A stretch of DNA of 6,234 bases from Candidatus Heimdallarchaeota archaeon (GTDB taxonomy: Archaea; Asgardarchaeota; Heimdallarchaeia; Heimdallarchaeales; Heimdallarchaeaceae): contig DAOVRE010000104.1 in NCBI GenBank assembly GCA_030628305.1, forward strand, positions 1 to 6,234, in the 5' to 3' direction. Under the pieces are notes generated by a model. The model ran no database searches. It was not told the origin of the DNA and saw only the letters and a program-made list of their open reading frames with translations. Shown piece by piece: positions 3,906-6,234 of the stretch. The number at the start of each line of letters is the position of its first letter. The stretch's first letter is position 1. The translations under genes were made by a program, and so were the position numbers.

Positions 3906-4237
3906 TTTGCTTCTCCGCATACTAATTTTTTTAATCTTTTTGGTTTATCATCAAAGATAGCTCCTTGGTGACACTCTAAAAGAATGTTATCTCCGATAAT
4001 AGCAGGTTTTTGATAACCAAAAACCTTAACTAATTTACGAATAGTTTGGACTAAAGGTTTATGTATTTGAGATAACGCTACTTTTTTCATCTCAGGTGTT
4101 TGCCAATCACAAATTTTTATGTGACGAGAACCTATGAAATTAAGTGCTCTGTTAAAAACAATGCACCAAGTAGGTACACCAAATTTTAGAGCGTCAGACA
4201 AAAGCTTCCATTTTCTAGTTGCATCTACTATTGTTAT
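3902..4237 (-). CDS. Hypothetical protein with a probable non-standard start (about 111 aa)
   Basis: Not recognised. The frame opens after a TAA at 4252-4250 and runs to TGA 3904-3902. A perfect SD, AAGGAGGT, lies at the front of this frame, but the next in-frame codons are CAA ATA ACA ATA GTA GAT. There is no ATG, GTG or TTG near it. The start may therefore be ATA at 4237 (given here) or 4231; the first standard codon is TTG at 4201, which has only a weak SD-like GGAAG. Read from ATA 4237 the protein continues TIVDATRKWKLLSDALKFG. It has a tryptophan- and cysteine-containing N-terminal half, a basic helix around KPLVQTIRKLVKVFGYQK, and a basic C-terminus. It overlaps the upstream gene by 23 bases and the downstream gene by 4. 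Confidence 0.6.
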   Translation of the reverse strand: MTIVDATRKWKLLSDALKFGVPTWCIVFNRALNFIGSRHIKICDWQTPEMKKVALSQIHKPLVQTIRKLVKVFGYQKPAIIGDNILLECHQGAIFDDKPKRLKKLVCGEAK

Positions 4238-4397
4238 TTGACCTCCTTTTTAGTAGATGTAGTACGACTTTAATTGGCATCGCATCTATCCTAAAATAAC
4301 CATAGGAAGCATGATGTCCATAACAACTTTGAAAGTAACAAATGTTATCGTATGGAGGATACGCGAAGCCGTTCATCATATTTGCCAATCGCAACAT
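4215..4397 (-). CDS. Hypothetical small protein rich in aromatics (60 aa)
   Basis: ATG at 4397-4395 follows AGGA seven bases upstream, and that SD overlaps the TAG stop (4408-4406) of the basic 40-residue gene. The protein has many Tyr/Phe residues and a Cys20, Cys25, His28, His29 group (CYFQSC then YGHH) that could bind metal, though it matches no motif I can name. The C-terminus is basic (LLKRRSNNN) because this frame reads through the SD of the next gene. Function unknown. Good SD and spacing support it. Confidence 0.6.
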   Translation of the reverse strand: MLRLANMMNGFAYPPYDNICYFQSCYGHHASYGYFRIDAMPIKVVLHLLKRRSNNNSRCN

Positions 4398-4405
4398 TTT
4401 AATTC

Positions 4406-4528
4406 CTATTTATGTTTCTTATATGTTTTGTAGCCGGCACGAGGATCTTTAGCTAGACCTTTGTACATTTTTGATCGTGCTCTTAATTTTTCATATCTTT
4501 CTTGTTTATTCTTTTTCTTCGCTCCCAT
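4406..4528 (-). CDS. Very basic small protein (40 aa)
   Basis: ATG at 4528-4526 with AAGGAG and a six- to seven-base spacer. It starts MGAKKKNKQE and ends YKTYKKHK; about 15 of 40 residues are Lys or Arg plus several Tyr. It overlaps the 3' end of the 109-residue gene by 23 bases in another frame. The size and charge resemble small nucleic-acid- or ribosome-binding proteins, but no family is recognised. Its stop is used in the SD of the next gene (TAGGA). The strong SD and the tight junctions on both sides make this a confident gene in spite of its length. Confidence 0.75.
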   Translation of the reverse strand: MGAKKKNKQERYEKLRARSKMYKGLAKDPRAGYKTYKKHK

Positions 4529-4835
4529 TTTTGTCTCCTTCTAACTTGTCTCTTACTTCAACAGGTTCAGGTAACTCGGTAACACCGGTATCTTCGTTAA
4601 TTGTATTACACAATTGAACAAATTTTTCTCTAATGATAGCATTATCACGTAAGTAATAATGAGTTGCTCTCGCGTCATAGAGTGATACCCCAAGTTGAAG
4701 TTCTGGTAAATCATGCTTAAACAGATTCAAGGATACGTCCATTGAACGATAAGAATCTGCTTCACATAAAAACTGTTCTACTACATCAGCATTATCAAAT
4801 AGAAATTGAGCAATTCGTTTGATTCTTGTAATCAT
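4506..4835 (-). CDS. Hypothetical phage protein (109 aa)
   Basis: ATG at 4835-4833 follows GAGGAG at a seven-base distance. The first 90 residues look like a mixed alpha/beta domain: helices around residues 3-24 (RIKRIAQFLFDNADVVEQFL) and 66-82, with a short strand-like stretch LQLGVSLYDA between. The last 20 residues are acidic and probably disordered. No motif is recognised. It lies between the membrane protein and the basic 40-residue gene. Confidence 0.8.
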   Translation of the reverse strand: MITRIKRIAQFLFDNADVVEQFLCEADSYRSMDVSLNLFKHDLPELQLGVSLYDARATHYYLRDNAIIREKFVQLCNTINEDTGVTELPEPVEVRDKLEGDKNGSEEKE

Positions 4836-4863
4836 TTTATTCTCCTCAGTTTTTGAAAATTAA

Positions 4864-5025
4864 CTATCCCATATTCTTGTTATACACAGTTTGAAATCTT
4901 AAATTTTCAATTTCTGTTTTGGAAAACATACTCTCCATTGTATTAGGACATATTTTAGGTACTATTATACATGCAGCAGTAGTTAAAGATAGGATAGCAA
5001 CGATGAGAGCTGTTTTTTCATTCAT
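4864..5025 (-). CDS. Small single-pass membrane protein (53 aa)
   Basis: ATG at 5025-5023 is preceded by TAGGAG eight bases upstream, where TAG is the stop of the previous gene. After a short N-terminus (MNEK) there is one hydrophobic segment of about 18 residues (TALIVAILSLTTAACIIV, 5-22), then a soluble, helix-prone tail with Lys. The LTTAAC end resembles a weak lipobox (Cys19), but the usual Leu/Val/Ile at -3 is Thr, so lipid attachment is doubtful. Small membrane proteins of this type in phages act in lysis, exclusion of other phages or membrane anchoring; which of these, if any, is not shown. Confidence 0.7.
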   Translation of the reverse strand: MNEKTALIVAILSLTTAACIIVPKICPNTMESMFSKTEIENLRFQTVYNKNMG

Positions 5026-5036
5026 TTTTCATTCTC

Positions 5037-5480
5037 CTAACCATATTTTTTGTTTCGAACTTGTTTGAGTTCATCAAGTTGTACTTTATTAAGCTTAACA
5101 ACATAAATAGCACTTGTTACAGTTTCAATAATATCCCATCCTTTTGTAATTGGGAAAGGACAGAAAGAAAGATTTTCACGATGTTCCCATAAAAAATGAT
5201 TTAATCCACTTGATGTCCAGCAGCTATCGTGATAGACTAAGCAGTTCCATTCCCCTTTCTTTTCTCGGTATTCCTTCCCTCTTCGAGTGTAAATAGCAAC
5301 GTAATTACAAGGAGCGTGTATTAACATTTGTATCCTATCTCTTTCAAGCTTGAAATTTATCAGTAATGCTTTTCTCTCAGAAGGCTTACCATCTGAGCCA
5401 ATCTTCCCTTGGAATTTACCTACTCGTTTAAGAAATAAATCGGCAATAATATTTTCAACCATATACATGAAATTAATCAT
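5037..5480 (-). CDS. Hypothetical phage protein (147 aa)
   Basis: ATG at 5480-5478 follows GAGGAG at a seven-base distance and overlaps the TGA of the previous gene as ATGA. The protein has a hydrophobic N-terminal helix (MINFMYMVENIIADLFL) that is probably amphipathic rather than membrane-spanning, a basic region with KPSERKALLINF, then an aromatic-rich part with Cys58, Cys80, Cys87 and Cys107. Residues 85-100 are rich in Trp and His. No known domain is recognised. It lies in the coupled run between the 212-residue gene and the membrane protein. Confidence 0.8.
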   Translation of the reverse strand: MINFMYMVENIIADLFLKRVGKFQGKIGSDGKPSERKALLINFKLERDRIQMLIHAPCNYVAIYTRRGKEYREKKGEWNCLVYHDSCWTSSGLNHFLWEHRENLSFCPFPITKGWDIIETVTSAIYVVKLNKVQLDELKQVRNKKYG

Positions 5481-6115
5481 TCTCTAACTCCTCTATATCT
5501 GTTTCTTCTCAGATATTTTGCTTTAGCTTCTTCAGCTCCTTGAATAGTCTTCCACTTTTGTACACCATCAACTTCAACATTTTTACCGTTCACAAATAGA
5601 TAAAAATGAGGACAAAGAGGCCAATTGGTAATTTTAATTGCGTCTTCTCCCAATGTAGGAAATACGAAATCTTTGTTCACACAAGTCTCAAATATTTCCT
5701 CGTCTACACCGCTATGGTCATCCCTTAAATGAACAGTTCTACATCCTCCCTTTGAATTTACATATACAGAACCTTCTTCTACAAATATATTTATTGTAGT
5801 TTTAGTAGCTTCTTGTTCTATGTAGTTAACTGCTTCTGGCATAGGTATTTGTTTTCTACCTTCTCTTTCTATTTTCATATTAAGAAGATATTTATAAACG
5901 TCGGCTCGAGTTGTCCGACAATGACCTTCTTTATAATCAGGTGAATCTTTGATGTCTAACCAAATTTGAGCTATGTCACGAGCTATATAAAAAAGATAAG
6001 CATCCAGTTGTTCTTCAGTTTCTATCGATCCCCACCAACCAGAAATTATTTCATTATTTTGGTTTATCCAACCTATTCTATGAAATGTAAATCTTGTTTT
6101 AGTTTTCTGTTTCAT
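5477..6115 (-). CDS. Hypothetical phage protein (212 aa)
   Basis: The start chosen is ATG at 6115-6113, because AGAGGAGG lies six bases before it. Several in-frame ATGs farther upstream (6148, 6142, 6139, 6136) come from a (GAT)n run in the end of the preceding gene and precede the SD. The protein begins MKQKTKTRFTFHRIGW. An N-terminal part (about residues 20-85) is rich in W, Y and D; a basic segment (KIEREGRKQIPMPEAVNY) comes next, then beta-rich sequence (TINIFVEEGSVYVN), and a C-terminal part HFYLFVNGKNVEVDGVQKW ending in an Ala/Lys-rich helix. No family is recognised. It overlaps the previous gene by 17 bases and the next by 4. Confidence 0.8.
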   Translation of the reverse strand: MKQKTKTRFTFHRIGWINQNNEIISGWWGSIETEEQLDAYLFYIARDIAQIWLDIKDSPDYKEGHCRTTRADVYKYLLNMKIEREGRKQIPMPEAVNYIEQEATKTTINIFVEEGSVYVNSKGGCRTVHLRDDHSGVDEEIFETCVNKDFVFPTLGEDAIKITNWPLCPHFYLFVNGKNVEVDGVQKWKTIQGAEEAKAKYLRRNRYRGVRE

Positions 6116-6234
6116 CCTCATCCTCCTCTGTTTCATCATCATCCTCATTAAGAAAAGTGACTAAAGCTCTTAATCTTGCTGCTTCTTCTTCAGCATCTAT
6201 ATCTGCATAATTATTGAGAAGCCCCATAGTTTTA
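6099..6234 (-). CDS. Acidic-tailed protein, 5' end possibly outside the window
   Basis: A frame open to the right edge and ending at TAA 6101-6099. An ATG at 6227-6225 would give 42 residues starting MGLLNNYADIDAEEEAARLR. No SD can be judged because the window ends seven bases upstream, so this may also be the C-terminus of a longer gene. The end is a run of acidic residues (from NEDDDETEEDED to the C-terminus) with an internal DETE repeat. Acidic C-termini are known in single-strand DNA-binding proteins and other phage DNA-replication proteins, but nothing else here proves that. Confidence 0.5.
   Translation of the reverse strand, partial: KTMGLLNNYADIDAEEEAARLRALVTFLNEDDDETEEDEDETEN

Noticed and set aside
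1815..4021. 12-base repeat TTGATAACCAAA at 1815-1826 and 4010-4021
   Set aside because: Both copies encode F-G-Y-Q in unrelated proteins and use common codons. Two copies 2 kb apart of this length in AT-rich DNA can be chance.
4187..4225. 12-codon ORF starting at ATG 4225 as the partner of the AAGGAGGT SD
   Set aside because: The spacing is about 16 bases, too long, and the ORF is very short and has no continuation.
5966..6151. Plus-strand ORF of 61 codons ending in a His/Pro stretch
   Set aside because: Its end is the complement of the (GAT/GAG)n acidic tail on the minus strand. No SD, and it opposes all other genes.

Overview
The window is AT-rich and very compact. Every gene I can support lies on the minus strand, so transcription runs from high to low coordinates. 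Most genes are short (22 to 212 codons) and many overlap by 4 to 30 bases. Their starts are set by strong purine-rich Shine-Dalgarno sequences (AAAGGA, GGAG, AGGAG). This layout, with a sigma-70-like protein, a DUF5049-like protein, a zinc-ribbon protein of the DUF7695 type and an SprT-like metalloprotease, points to a tailed dsDNA bacteriophage or prophage, in an accessory/regulatory region rather than a structural one. The strong SD usage and low G+C suggest a low-GC host that relies on SD sequences; the host cannot be named from this window. No virion structural genes, integrase, tRNA genes or insertion sequences are visible.

Read in transcription order, the right part (6234 to 3456) is a tightly coupled run of unknown small proteins: a partial gene with a very acidic end, proteins of 212 and 147 residues, a 53-residue single-pass membrane protein, a 109-residue protein, a 40-residue very basic protein, a 60-residue protein, a protein of about 111 residues with no normal start codon next to its perfect SD, an 87-residue protein and a 51-residue protein. 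A 22-residue arginine-rich peptide follows. The middle (3363 to 2555) holds the zinc-ribbon protein and the sigma-like protein. A hairpin and a possible promoter separate these from the next group (2475 to 864): an 11-codon leader ORF, the DUF5049-like protein, a 40-codon ORF, the SprT-like protease, a conserved phage protein with an AGHIEGGASG motif and a 90-residue unknown. A small stand-alone nuclease-like protein (760 to 386) comes next.

The most unusual element is the noncoding stretch 142 to 385. It carries two arrays of degenerate 5-base units (NNAAY on the plus strand, RTTNN in the transcribed sense), 20 and 15 units long. They hold perfect 5-base phase and each begins with the same 20-base GC-rich hairpin (C-UUCG-G loop in the transcript); the two hairpins are exactly 150 bases apart. 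The array supplies the stop codon of the nuclease-like gene, and the promoter-distal hairpin sits just in front of the SD of the last, partial gene. I know of no described element with this form, and it is the best candidate here for a new regulatory or replication/partition system.

Several small genes were found by reading SD and start pairs rather than by ORF length: 2017-2139, 2440-2475, 3384-3452, 3456-3611, 4406-4528, 4864-5025, and the partial genes at both ends.
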